Positions 26,275-34,842 of a stretch of 64,000 bases of DNA are shown piece after piece. How positions within the stretch are numbered: position 1 is the stretch's first letter; each line of letters starts with the position of its first letter. This DNA is from Paracoccaceae bacterium. GTDB lineage: Bacteria; Pseudomonadota; Alphaproteobacteria; Rhodobacterales; Rhodobacteraceae. The position numbers and the translations under genes are program-made. The stretch is taken from the NCBI GenBank assembly GCA_012103375.1, contig WLWX01000001.1:1292501-1356500 (forward strand), read 5' to 3'. The notes under the pieces were generated by a model. It was not told where the DNA came from, did no database searches, and was given only the letters and a program-made list of their open reading frames with translations.

Positions 26275-27851
26275 TGGCAGACCGGGGGACCCCTGACTGG
26301 CTGATTATCGGCAGCGGCATCAATGCGTTGGTGGCGGCGGCGATGTTGGGCCGGAAGGGGGCCTCGGCCCATGTGATCGAACGCAATGACGTGATCGGCG
26401 GCTGCATCCGCTCGGGTCAGATCACCGATCCGGGCTTCACCCACGATCTGATGGCGGCGACATTCGTGCTGTTCATCACCTCGCCCGCGTTTGCCGAACT
26501 GGGCGAGGATCTGGCGCGCCACGGGCTGGAGTTCTGCAATGGGGCGTCCCCCACCGGCGTGCTGCGCCCGGACGGCTCGTCGCTGATCCTGACCACGGAT
26601 CGGGACGCGAATGTGGCGCGATTAGAGGCGCTGGCGGCTGGCGACGGCACGGCATACCGGGCCGAGGTTGAACATGTTGAGCAGAACGCCGAGCTGCTGT
26701 TCGGCATCCTCGGGGGGCCTGCGTGGTCGGGCGCGACGGCCAAACTGCTGGGCAAGTCGATGTTCAAAAAGGGTGGCACGCGCAAGCTGGCGGCCACATT
26801 GGGCGCGGGGCTGATCCCGGCGCGCGGCTGGCTGGAAACCCGGTTCGAGGGCGCGCTGCTGCGCGACCTGCTGGCACCCTGGTGCCTGCACGCGGGCCTG
26901 TCGCCGGAGGCGAGTTATTCCGGCGGTATGGCGCAGGTCATCGCCTTCGCGCTGGAGGCTGCCGGCGCGCCGGTCGTCAAAGGCGGGGCCGGGGCGATCC
27001 TGGATGCCTTCCGGGCGCTGATCGAAGAACAGGGCGGGCAGATCACCACGGGCGCGGATGTGGATCGGATCGTTGTGACCAAGGGCAAGGCGACTGGCGT
27101 GCTGGTCGGCGGCGAACATCACGGTGCGAAAAAGGGTGTCATCGCCAGCGTCGCGCCGGGGCAGCTATATGGGCGGTTGCTGGATAAGGACGCGGCGGGC
27201 GACAAGCGGACAGCGGCGAAGCAATACCGCCACGGCAAGGGCAATTTCCAACTACATTATGCGCTGAACGGCCAGCCGGATTGGGGCGACGCCGCGTTGG
27301 GGCAGGTGGCCCTGCTGCACCTGACGCCGGGGCTGGATGGCGTGTCGAAGGCGACGAATGAGGCGGAACGCGGCATGCTGCCTGCGGTTCCGACAATCTG
27401 CGTTGGCCAGCCCGCCGTGCTCGACCCCACCCGCGCGGCGGACGGCAATGCGATCCTGTGGTGCCAGCTGCCCGAAGCGCCGCGCGTGATCAAAGGCGAT
27501 GCGGCGGGGCAGATCGACCCCGGCGACGGCACCTGGACCGAAGCGCTGCGCGAGGGTTATGCCGACCGGGTAGAGGGCATCCTGCGCGCGCATATCAAGA
27601 ATTTCGATGCAATCAAGGGAACGCGCGTCGCCTATTCCCCCGCCGATCTAGAAGCGATGAATATCAACCTTGTTGGCGGCGATCCCTATGGCGGGGCGAC
27701 GACGCTGGACCAGTTCTTCCTGTTCCGCCCCTTTGCGGACACGGTCAACCACCGCACCCATATCAAGGGCCTGCATCACATCGGCGCCTCCACCCACCCC
27801 GGCCCCGGTCTGGCGGGCGGCAGCGGCTTTCTTGTCGCGCAGGAGGTTTGA
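26274..27851 (+). CDS. Phytoene-desaturase-like FAD-dependent oxidoreductase, paralog 2
   Basis: 525 residues. FAD-binding WLIIGSGINALVAAAMLGRKG and GGCIRSGQITDPGF at the N-terminus; C-terminal LHHIGASTHPGPGLAGGSGFLVAQ. ICVGQPAVLDPTRAADGNAILWCQ and NINLVGGDPYGG..LDQFFLFRP parallel segments in paralog 1. Start overlaps the cyclase stop (TGATGG) and its own stop overlaps the MarR start. The two paralogs face away from a common promoter region and may act on successive or alternative oxidation states of one substrate. Confidence 0.8.
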   Translation: MADRGTPDWLIIGSGINALVAAAMLGRKGASAHVIERNDVIGGCIRSGQITDPGFTHDLMAATFVLFITSPAFAELGEDLARHGLEFCNGASPTGVLRPDGSSLILTTDRDANVARLEALAAGDGTAYRAEVEHVEQNAELLFGILGGPAWSGATAKLLGKSMFKKGGTRKLAATLGAGLIPARGWLETRFEGALLRDLLAPWCLHAGLSPEASYSGGMAQVIAFALEAAGAPVVKGGAGAILDAFRALIEEQGGQITTGADVDRIVVTKGKATGVLVGGEHHGAKKGVIASVAPGQLYGRLLDKDAAGDKRTAAKQYRHGKGNFQLHYALNGQPDWGDAALGQVALLHLTPGLDGVSKATNEAERGMLPAVPTICVGQPAVLDPTRAADGNAILWCQLPEAPRVIKGDAAGQIDPGDGTWTEALREGYADRVEGILRAHIKNFDAIKGTRVAYSPADLEAMNINLVGGDPYGGATTLDQFFLFRPFADTVNHRTHIKGLHHIGASTHPGPGLAGGSGFLVAQEV

Positions 27852-28315
27852 TGGACGACGCGACCCCTTCGACCCTGGGCGAGATCGGCCTGCAACGCTT
27901 CGCGCCCTATCTGATGAACCGGATCATGGGGCGCTATAACGCCTCGATGCAGGCGGTGCTGTCCGAATCCGGGCTGAGCACGGCCAAGATGCGCACGCTT
28001 GCCGTGCTGTCTTCCAAAAGCGGGCTGCTGGTCAACGAACTCAGCGTGTATTGCGTTATCGAACAATCCACGATGAGCCGGACCCTGACGGCAATGCTGG
28101 ACGAGGGGTTGGTGCGCCGAGAAGAGGATGCCAACGACAGCCGCGCGCGCCGGATTTTCATAACCGAAAAGGGTCGGGCGTTGTTCGACAGGCTATGGCC
28201 CGCAATGGGCGCGGCGGCCGAGGGGATGTTCAACGGCATTGATGAGGGCGAGCGTGAGGCCTTCGTCAGCACCTTGCAAAAAATCCTCGGCAACGTGCGG
28301 CAGAACCCGTTTTGA
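27851..28315 (+). CDS. MarR-family transcriptional regulator
   Basis: 154 residues from ATG 27851. Winged-helix core: LSTAKMRTLAVLSSKSGLLVNELSVYCVIEQSTMSRTLTAMLDEGLVRREEDANDSRARRIFITEKG; the D-x-R in the wing is typical. It ends the rightward operon cyclase-flavoprotein-marR and is the best candidate to control the divergent promoter at 25291-25482. Confidence 0.87.
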   Translation: MDDATPSTLGEIGLQRFAPYLMNRIMGRYNASMQAVLSESGLSTAKMRTLAVLSSKSGLLVNELSVYCVIEQSTMSRTLTAMLDEGLVRREEDANDSRARRIFITEKGRALFDRLWPAMGAAAEGMFNGIDEGEREAFVSTLQKILGNVRQNPF

Positions 28316-28350
28316 GGGGCGGAGCGACATATTCGCCACGATGCATTTCC

Positions 28351-28515
28351 GCCCGGAATCAAGCCCGAAGGGCGCCGGGCGAGCGCCTGTCTGTCCCCCG
28401 GACAGGCGCTTCAGCAACGTTGCCGGGATCCGCACGGTCAGAGCTAACCCTGCACCATAAATTGCCCCAAACTAGTGTTGCAGCGCCAGTCCCCAGACAA
28501 GCGCGCGCCCGGCTT
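28351..28515 (+). repeat. Structured intergenic repeat, copy R5
   Basis: Fills most of the 225-base gap before iorA. It has a perfect 10-bp stem AGCGCCTGTC (28382-28391) / GACAGGCGCT (28401-28410) with loop TGTCCCCCG, then a spacer, AGCTAACCCTGCACCATAAATTGCCCC (about 28441-28468) and a tail ending in GCGCGCGCCCGGCTT. Compared with R1/R3 both halves of the stem changed together. It ends about 25 bases before the iorA start, so it lies in the probable iorA leader. Confidence 0.75.
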
Positions 28516-28540
28516 GCGCATTATTTCGGAAAGCACGCTC

Positions 28541-30685
28541 ATGGCTGAACGCTCCTTCGCCCGCGAAGTCCAGCAATTACGCGTCGGCGCAGGCGCGACC
28601 TTTCGCGGCGAAGGCATCCTCGCCATCACCAAGGCGCTGCTGGAAAACGGCGTCGGCTATGTCGGCGGCTATCAGGGGGCGCCGATAAGCCACCTGATGG
28701 ACGTGCTGGCGGATGCGCAGGAAATCCTCGGCGAACTTGGCGTGCATTTCGAGGCCAACGCCTCGGAAGCGGCAGCCTGCGCCAGCCTTGCCGCAAGCGT
28801 CCATTATCCAATCCGCGGCGCAGTGACGTTCAAATCCGCCGTGGGGACCAATGTCGCCTCGGACGCGCTGGCCAACCTTGCATCCTGCGGTGTGAAGGGC
28901 GGCGCACTGCTGATCGTGGGCGAGGATTACGGCGAAGGCTCCTCCATCATGCAGGAGCGTTCTTACGCGTTTGCAATGAAATCACAGGTCTGGATGCTGG
29001 ACCCGCGCCCGAACCTGCCGTCGATAACCGCCGCCGTGCGCCACGGCTTTGAACTGTCCGAGGCATCAAATACCCCCGTCATGTTGCAGGTCCGCATCCG
29101 GTGCTGCCATGTCACGGGCGAGTTTGAGGCGCGCGACAACATCCCGCCGCCTGTCACCGTCAAAGATGCGCTGGAAAACCCGGTGCGCGATCACAGCCGG
29201 GTCGTCCTGCCGCCGTCGTCTTACCTGCACGAACAGGAAAAGGTGCACGAACGCTGGCCGAACGCGGTCAAATACATCCGCGATAACAAGTTGAATGAGG
29301 TTTTCGGCCCCGATAACGCCAAAGTCGGCATTATCTGCCAGGGCGGGATGTACAACGGCGTGGTCCGCGCGCTGCAGCGGTTGGGGCTGGCGGATATCTA
29401 TGGCGAGACGCAGATCCCGATTTATTGCCTGAACGTGACCTATCCGTTGATCCCCGAAGAAATCATGCCGTTCTGCGCCAGCAAGGACGCCGTGCTGATG
29501 GTGGAAGAGGGGCAGCCAAAGCATCTGGAAGAAGCGGTCGCCGCCATGCTCTATCGTGCGGGGGGCACCTGCAAACTGGTCGGCGATGGCCCGTTCCCCA
29601 AGGCCGGAGTGTTGACCGGACAGGTCATGCTGGCGGGCGTCAGCGCCTTTATGGGCGAACATGGGCCCGCGCTGTTGCCGCCCGAGGGCCGTGCGTCAAA
29701 CGCGCCGCCTCCGGTGCCGGTTCTGACCGATGTGGTGCCCCAGCGCCCGCCCAGTTTCTGCACCGGTTGCCCGGAACGCCCGATCTTTGCCGCCGCCAAA
29801 CTGGTGGAACAGGACCTCGGCGAACACCACATCGCCTGCGATATCGGTTGTCACCTGTTCTCGATCAACGCGCCGTTCGATATTGGCGCGACGACGGTGG
29901 GCTACGGCCTTGGGCCCGCGTCAGCGGCGGCCTTCAACGCGCCTGATGCGAACCGCCACTCGATCAGTTTCATGGGCGACGGGGGGTTCTGGCACAACGG
30001 GTTGGCGACCTCGATCGGGAACGCGGTGTTCAACCAGAATGACGGCGTGATCGTGATCGTCGACAATTATTATTCCGCCGCCACGGGCGGGCAGGACATC
30101 CTGAGCAGCCGGGCGGATAATGCGACGAAATCCACCCAGCACCCGATCCGCGATGCGGTGGCGGGGATGGGGGTAAAATGGATCCGCCAGATCGACCGGA
30201 CCTATGACGTGGGCAAGGTCCGGCGGACCCTGACCGAGGCGCTGACAACGAAAGAGACCGGCCCCAAAGTCATCATCGCCAGCAGCGAATGCAGCCTGAA
30301 CAAGCAGCGCCGGGAACGCCCCCTGAAAGCGGCGGCGAAGAAGGACGGCAAACGCGTCGTGGCCACCCGCTTTGGCGTGGATGAGGACATCTGCACCGGC
30401 GATCACGCCTGCATCCGCCTGTCGGGCTGCCCCTCACTGAGTGTGAAGAAACTCGACGATCCGCTGCGCGATGACCCGGTGGCGGCCATCGACCAGACCT
30501 GCGTGGGCTGCGGCAACTGCGGAGAGGTCGCGGACGCCGCCGTGCTGTGCCCGTCGTTCTATCAGGCTGATATTGTTCACAATCCCAACGCCTGGGACCG
30601 CTGGTGGGACCGGCAGAGGCGGAAGGTTATCGGGCGGTTGCAGGCGCGGCGGGATGCGAAACGGCTGAGGTTTTCGCACTTATGA
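28541..30685 (+). CDS. iorA: Indolepyruvate:ferredoxin oxidoreductase subunit alpha
   Basis: 714 residues from ATG 28541 (MAERSFAREVQQL). An N-terminal pyrimidine-type domain (GVGYVGGYQGAPISHLMDVL), then a TPP-binding domain beginning FCTGCPERPIF (about 405) with GDGGFWHNGLATSIGNAVFNQND..VDNYYSAATGGQ (GDG...N TPP motif). The C-terminus has two [4Fe-4S] motifs, CTGDHACIRLSGC (about 618) and CVGCGNCGEVADAAVLC. Converts aryl pyruvates plus CoA to aryl-acetyl-CoA with reduction of ferredoxin. Works with the beta subunit 130 bases downstream. Confidence 0.88.
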   Translation: MAERSFAREVQQLRVGAGATFRGEGILAITKALLENGVGYVGGYQGAPISHLMDVLADAQEILGELGVHFEANASEAAACASLAASVHYPIRGAVTFKSAVGTNVASDALANLASCGVKGGALLIVGEDYGEGSSIMQERSYAFAMKSQVWMLDPRPNLPSITAAVRHGFELSEASNTPVMLQVRIRCCHVTGEFEARDNIPPPVTVKDALENPVRDHSRVVLPPSSYLHEQEKVHERWPNAVKYIRDNKLNEVFGPDNAKVGIICQGGMYNGVVRALQRLGLADIYGETQIPIYCLNVTYPLIPEEIMPFCASKDAVLMVEEGQPKHLEEAVAAMLYRAGGTCKLVGDGPFPKAGVLTGQVMLAGVSAFMGEHGPALLPPEGRASNAPPPVPVLTDVVPQRPPSFCTGCPERPIFAAAKLVEQDLGEHHIACDIGCHLFSINAPFDIGATTVGYGLGPASAAAFNAPDANRHSISFMGDGGFWHNGLATSIGNAVFNQNDGVIVIVDNYYSAATGGQDILSSRADNATKSTQHPIRDAVAGMGVKWIRQIDRTYDVGKVRRTLTEALTTKETGPKVIIASSECSLNKQRRERPLKAAAKKDGKRVVATRFGVDEDICTGDHACIRLSGCPSLSVKKLDDPLRDDPVAAIDQTCVGCGNCGEVADAAVLCPSFYQADIVHNPNAWDRWWDRQRRKVIGRLQARRDAKRLRFSHL

Positions 30686-30731
30686 AGGCGGACGCAATCA
30701 GATCCTGCATGTCTGCCCGGCACCGCCGGGC

Positions 30732-30789
30732 AGCGCCCGATCCGACCCCACGGGTCGGGCGCTTCTCGCCCAACCCTCGGATCGGGCGC
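30732..30789 (+). repeat. Hairpin-only repeat R6 between iorA and iorB, with two competing stems
   Basis: The 130-base iorA-iorB gap contains a stem AGCGCCCGA (30732-30740) / TCGGGCGCT (30755-30763), the same hairpin as in R5 but with compensating bases. The 5' arm can instead pair with a downstream 12-base arm: GCGCCCGATCCG (30733-30744) with CGGATCGGGCGC (30778-30789). The two structures exclude each other, so it could affect read-through to iorB. The downstream half of the long repeat is missing. Confidence 0.65.
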
Positions 30790-30815
30790 GGCCCTCTGTT
30801 GCGAAAGGACGTAGC

Positions 30816-32339
30816 GTGAACGACCTTTCCGACACCCTTCCGCCCGCAGGCCCCGACACCACCGCCGGGGTCACCAAACTGGCGATCATGGCCGTGGGCG
30901 GGCAGGGCGGCGGGGTGCTGACCAACTGGATCACCGAGGTGGCGCAGGCGGGCGGTTACCGCGCGCAGGCAACCTCGGTCGCGGGGGTGGCGCAGCGCAC
31001 CGGGGCGACGATCTACTACATCGAGATGGCCCCGCGCACCGACCGCCTGCCGGTCTTCGCGCTCGCACCCTCAACCGGCGACGTGGATATCCTGATCGCC
31101 GCCGAACTGATGGAGGCCGGGCGCGCGATGATGCGCGGCTTTGTGAGTGCGGATAAGACGACGCTTATCGCCTCCACCCACCGGGTGTTGGCGGTGGATG
31201 AAAAGATCGTGCCCGGCGATGGCCGCGCCGACCCTTCGGCGGTGATGGCGCAGGCGGAAGATCAGGCGTTTCGCACGCTTTGGCACGACTACGACGCGGC
31301 GGCAACGGGCGCTGGAAGCGTGATTTCGGCCAGCCTGTTCGGGGCGCTTGCGGCATCGGGGTCATTGCTGTTTGATCGGTCGCTTTACGAACAGGTGATC
31401 CGCGAAAGTGGGCGCGGGGTTGAGGCCAGCCTCGCCGCCTTCGCCGCCGGGTTTGACGGCGCGCTGGCGGGCGTCGACTTGACCGATCCCGCGCCGGATA
31501 TCCCTGCCGGACTCGCGACTCCGGAAGGCCCGGCAGAATTGCTGGGCGGATGGCGCGCGCTTGAAGACCGGGTTGCCGCGCTGTCAGAGGCGGCGCGCCC
31601 GATGGCGTTGCGTGGGTTGGCAAAAGTGGTTGATTATCAGGATGTTGCCTATGGCAGCACCTATCTGGACTACCTGGAGCGCGCGCGCGAAAAAGGGGAT
31701 GCGTTCATTACCGAGGCTGCGAAGTTCCTGGCCAATGCGATGTGTTACGACGATCTGATCCGGGTTGCCGATCTGAAAACCCGCGCCAGTCGCGAGGCGC
31801 GATTGCGCAGTGAACAGGGGGCTGACGCAGAGGCCATCGTGCATGTCACCGAGTATTTTCACCCGCGCGCGGAGGAGGTTGTTGGTGCCTTTCCGGCAGG
31901 CCTCGGCGGGTTTTTCGAGCGGCGGCGCTGGATGATGCGGGGCCTTGACTGGCTGGTCAATCGTGGGCGCCGTTTGCGCACCGATGGGCTGCGCGGGTGG
32001 TTGTCATTGTGGGTTGTCTCAGGTCTGAAACCATTTCGTCGCAGGATGTTAAGACATAAAGTTGAAGTGGAACATCTGGAGCGCTGGTTTGCTTTGGCAT
32101 TGGCGCAGACGGATGCGGCGCTTGGGGTCGAAGTGCTGCGCTGTCGCCAGTTGATCAAAGGGTATTCGGATACCCACGCGCGCGGGCTTTCGAAATATGA
32201 CCGCGTGATCGGGGCGCTGCCAACGCTGAGCGGGCGCGAAGATGCGCCCGCTTGGTTGCGGCGATTGCGTGATGCAGCACTTCAGGATGAACATGGTGAG
32301 GCGCTGGACGGCGCGCTGAAGACAATCGAAAGTTTCTGA
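30816..32339 (+). CDS. iorB: Indolepyruvate oxidoreductase subunit beta, long form with C-terminal extension
   Basis: 507 residues starting at GTG 30816, with AAAGGA upstream. The first roughly 215 residues are the POR gamma-type domain: LAIMAVGGQGGGVLTNWITEVAQAGGYRAQATSVAGVAQRTGATIYYIEM. The remaining 280 or so form the helical extension (DUF6537-like) seen in long bacterial IorB proteins and in fused IORs. It contains AKFLANAMCYDDLIRVADLKTRASR and many Arg-rich helices. Completes the oxidoreductase with the alpha subunit upstream. Confidence 0.85.
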   Translation: MNDLSDTLPPAGPDTTAGVTKLAIMAVGGQGGGVLTNWITEVAQAGGYRAQATSVAGVAQRTGATIYYIEMAPRTDRLPVFALAPSTGDVDILIAAELMEAGRAMMRGFVSADKTTLIASTHRVLAVDEKIVPGDGRADPSAVMAQAEDQAFRTLWHDYDAAATGAGSVISASLFGALAASGSLLFDRSLYEQVIRESGRGVEASLAAFAAGFDGALAGVDLTDPAPDIPAGLATPEGPAELLGGWRALEDRVAALSEAARPMALRGLAKVVDYQDVAYGSTYLDYLERAREKGDAFITEAAKFLANAMCYDDLIRVADLKTRASREARLRSEQGADAEAIVHVTEYFHPRAEEVVGAFPAGLGGFFERRRWMMRGLDWLVNRGRRLRTDGLRGWLSLWVVSGLKPFRRRMLRHKVEVEHLERWFALALAQTDAALGVEVLRCRQLIKGYSDTHARGLSKYDRVIGALPTLSGREDAPAWLRRLRDAALQDEHGEALDGALKTIESF

Positions 32340-32342
32340 GCT

Positions 32343-33482
32343 ATGCCAGATGTTTACAGGCGTATCGGTGTCATCGGGGCCGGGGTCATGGGGCGCGGAA
32401 TCGCTCAGGTATTCGCGCAGGCCGGGGCCGAGGTTGTGTTGGTCGATCAGTCGAAAACCGCGCTGGTTGACGCAATGTACAGCTTGCAAGCGATCCTCGG
32501 GCGGGCAGTGGCCAAGGGGCGGGTGAGCGAGGAGGCAGCCGCCGCAACGCTTGCGCGAATTCACCCTGTCGATGATCTCGCCGCGCTGGCCGGGCATGAG
32601 CTTGTAGTTGAAGCGATTGTTGAGGATCTGGCTGTTAAGGCGCGGGTACTAAACGAAGTTGCGCGTCATGCGCCATTGGCGGTACTGGCTACGAATACCT
32701 CTTCGTTGCAGATCTCGGGTATCGCGGCGGCATTGGATGTGCCTAACCCGTTGATCGGAATGTATTTCTTCAACCCTGCGCCTGTTATGAAACTGGTCGA
32801 GGTGATCTTTCTGCCGACAACGCCCGCTGCGGTGCGCGCGCGGGTGTTTGAAACCTTGCAGAAGGCGGGCAAACATCCGGTGATTTGCGCAGATACGCCT
32901 GGCTTCATCGTCAACAGATGCGCGCGCCCGTTCTATGGCGAAGCGCTTGCGATCCTTGAAGAAAACACGCATTCGGCGGCAGAGATTGACGCGGCCATGA
33001 CGCGTGCGGGTTATCGCATCGGACCCTTTGCACTGATCGACCTGATCGGGGCGGATGTGCATCTGGCGGCAACGCAGGGGGTTGCGCAGGGGTTCGACAA
33101 TCATCCGCGCTATCACGTGTTTGACGCATTGAAGGACAATGTTTCGGCTGGCAGGCTTGGGCGCAAATCAGGGGCAGGTTTCGTGACCCCCGCGGTGGAG
33201 GTCATGGCACCTGCGGACGCGGAACAGATCGTTGAGCGTATTGAAGCTATGCTTGTGAATGAAGCTGTAACACTATGGAATAACGCTGATATATCGCATG
33301 GTGATATCGACACGGCGCTGATGCTGGGCCTCAATTTTCCGCGCGGTCCTTTTGCCATGGCCGAATCCATCGGGATCGCGACTGTGCGCGAAAGGCTTGC
33401 AAAGTTGCGGGAATTGGCGCCTGACGCGATGAAACCGCGCTATGATCCGGCGCCCGGCCTGGACGAATTGGAGGCGAGATGA
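32343..33482 (+). CDS. 3-hydroxyacyl-CoA dehydrogenase
   Basis: 379 residues. N-terminal NAD-binding motif GVIGAGVMGRGIAQVFAQAGAEVVLVDQ and the LATNTSSLQIS and IGMYFFNPAPVMKLVEV signatures of the HCDH family; the catalytic His found as H-F-x-x-P in many members is replaced by Y-F-F-N-P here. DTPGFIVNR marks the join to the C-terminal domain, which is present in one and a half copies. Length lies between single-domain HbdA (about 280) and PaaH-type (about 500). Three bases downstream of iorB and overlapping the thiolase gene. Confidence 0.83.
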   Translation: MPDVYRRIGVIGAGVMGRGIAQVFAQAGAEVVLVDQSKTALVDAMYSLQAILGRAVAKGRVSEEAAAATLARIHPVDDLAALAGHELVVEAIVEDLAVKARVLNEVARHAPLAVLATNTSSLQISGIAAALDVPNPLIGMYFFNPAPVMKLVEVIFLPTTPAAVRARVFETLQKAGKHPVICADTPGFIVNRCARPFYGEALAILEENTHSAAEIDAAMTRAGYRIGPFALIDLIGADVHLAATQGVAQGFDNHPRYHVFDALKDNVSAGRLGRKSGAGFVTPAVEVMAPADAEQIVERIEAMLVNEAVTLWNNADISHGDIDTALMLGLNFPRGPFAMAESIGIATVRERLAKLRELAPDAMKPRYDPAPGLDELEAR

Positions 33483-34657
33483 CCCGCGAGGTAATCATCT
33501 GCGACGGAAAGCGCACGCCCATCGGGCGCTATGGCGGGGCGTTGGCATCTGTTCGTCCGGATGACCTGGCTGCGCATGTTATCAATGCAGTAGCAGGCGA
33601 CCTCGAAGTTGATGAGGTGATCTTTGGCTGCGCAAATCAGGCGGGTGAGGATAACCGCAATCTGGCGCGGATGGCGGTGTTGCTGTCAAACCTGCCGCAG
33701 ACGGTTCCGGCGCTGACGGTCAACCGGCTTTGCGCGTCCGGTCTTGATGCGGTGATTGCGGCGGCGCGTGCGATCGCGGTGGGCGAGGCTGAGGTTGTGA
33801 TTGCCGGTGGTGTCGAAAGTATGAGCCGTGCGCCCTTTGTAATGCCCAAGGCGGGCTCGGCCTATTCACGGAACGCAGAAATCCATGACACAACAATCGG
33901 TTGGCGGTTCGTGCATGATCGGATTGCGCAGGAATTCGGGATCGATTCGATGCCTGAAACGGCCGAGAATGTGGCGGCGGATTTCGGAATCTCTCGCGCG
34001 GATCAGGATGGGTTTGCGCTGCGTAGTCAGCAGCGCGCGGCTGCGTCGCGGGACCATTTGGCGCGCGATATCGTGCCGGTGACCGTGGCAAGCCGGGCCG
34101 GTGATGTTGTTGTTTCGATGGATGAACATCCGCGTGATACATCACTGGAAAAGCTTGCAAAATTGCCGACAATTTTCCGAGAAGGTGGGAGTGTGACGGC
34201 GGGCAATGCCTCGGGCGTGAATGACGGGGCGGTGGCGTTGGTTCTGGCCTCGGGCAGCGTTGCCGCGCGTCATGGGTTGCGCCCGTTGGCCCGGATCGTG
34301 CGCGCGGCATCGGCAGGCGTGGCACCCAGGATCATGGGGGTCGGACCGGTGGCGGCAGTCGAAAAACTGTGTTCTGACAGCGGGTTATCGATCTCTGACT
34401 TTGACCGGATCGAGTTGAATGAGGCATTTGCGGCCCAGGCGCTGGCCTGTACCCGGGCCTGGGGGCTGGCGGATGATGCCGATCATGTGAACCCCGATGG
34501 CGGTGCGATTGCGCTGGGGCATCCGTTGGGCATGTCGGGCGCGCGGATTGCGCTGTTGGCGGCGCGCGCGATGGGTGATGGTCAGGCGAAACGGGCGCTG
34601 GCGACGCTGTGCGTCGGGGTTGGGCAAGGCGTCGCGCTGGCGTTGGAGGCTGTTTGA
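33479..34657 (+). CDS. Thiolase (acetyl-CoA acyltransferase, beta-ketoadipyl-CoA thiolase-like)
   Basis: 392 residues, normal for degradative thiolases. The nucleophilic cysteine is in VNRLCASGLDAV (about residue 84), the GGVESMSRAPFVMPK segment follows, and the C-terminal signature DGGAIALGHPLGMSGARI holds the His, with the second Cys in TLCVGVGQGVAL. The pattern matches PcaF/PaaJ-type thiolases. With the preceding dehydrogenase it would complete beta-oxidation of a dicarboxylic or 3-oxoacyl-CoA from the aromatic pathway. Confidence 0.87.
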   Translation: MTREVIICDGKRTPIGRYGGALASVRPDDLAAHVINAVAGDLEVDEVIFGCANQAGEDNRNLARMAVLLSNLPQTVPALTVNRLCASGLDAVIAAARAIAVGEAEVVIAGGVESMSRAPFVMPKAGSAYSRNAEIHDTTIGWRFVHDRIAQEFGIDSMPETAENVAADFGISRADQDGFALRSQQRAAASRDHLARDIVPVTVASRAGDVVVSMDEHPRDTSLEKLAKLPTIFREGGSVTAGNASGVNDGAVALVLASGSVAARHGLRPLARIVRAASAGVAPRIMGVGPVAAVEKLCSDSGLSISDFDRIELNEAFAAQALACTRAWGLADDADHVNPDGGAIALGHPLGMSGARIALLAARAMGDGQAKRALATLCVGVGQGVALALEAV

Positions 34658-34842
34658 CGTCCGGGTCAGCAATGCGTCGGCAAAGCGTATGCAAAACGTA
34701 TGGCAGCCGGGCCACGCCACCGGACCGCTGATTTCCCCAAGGGAAACTGAATTACTGAACCATTTCGGTTTGGTGCTACACTCATAACCAACAACGATTC
34801 GTGCCATCAGACGCCCGTGACCTGCGGGCGGGAAAGGTTGCC

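Noticed and set aside
28382-28410. Simple Rho-independent terminator after the MarR gene
   Set aside because: No U-tract follows the stem and the same structure recurs in a longer conserved repeat, so it is described as a repeat.
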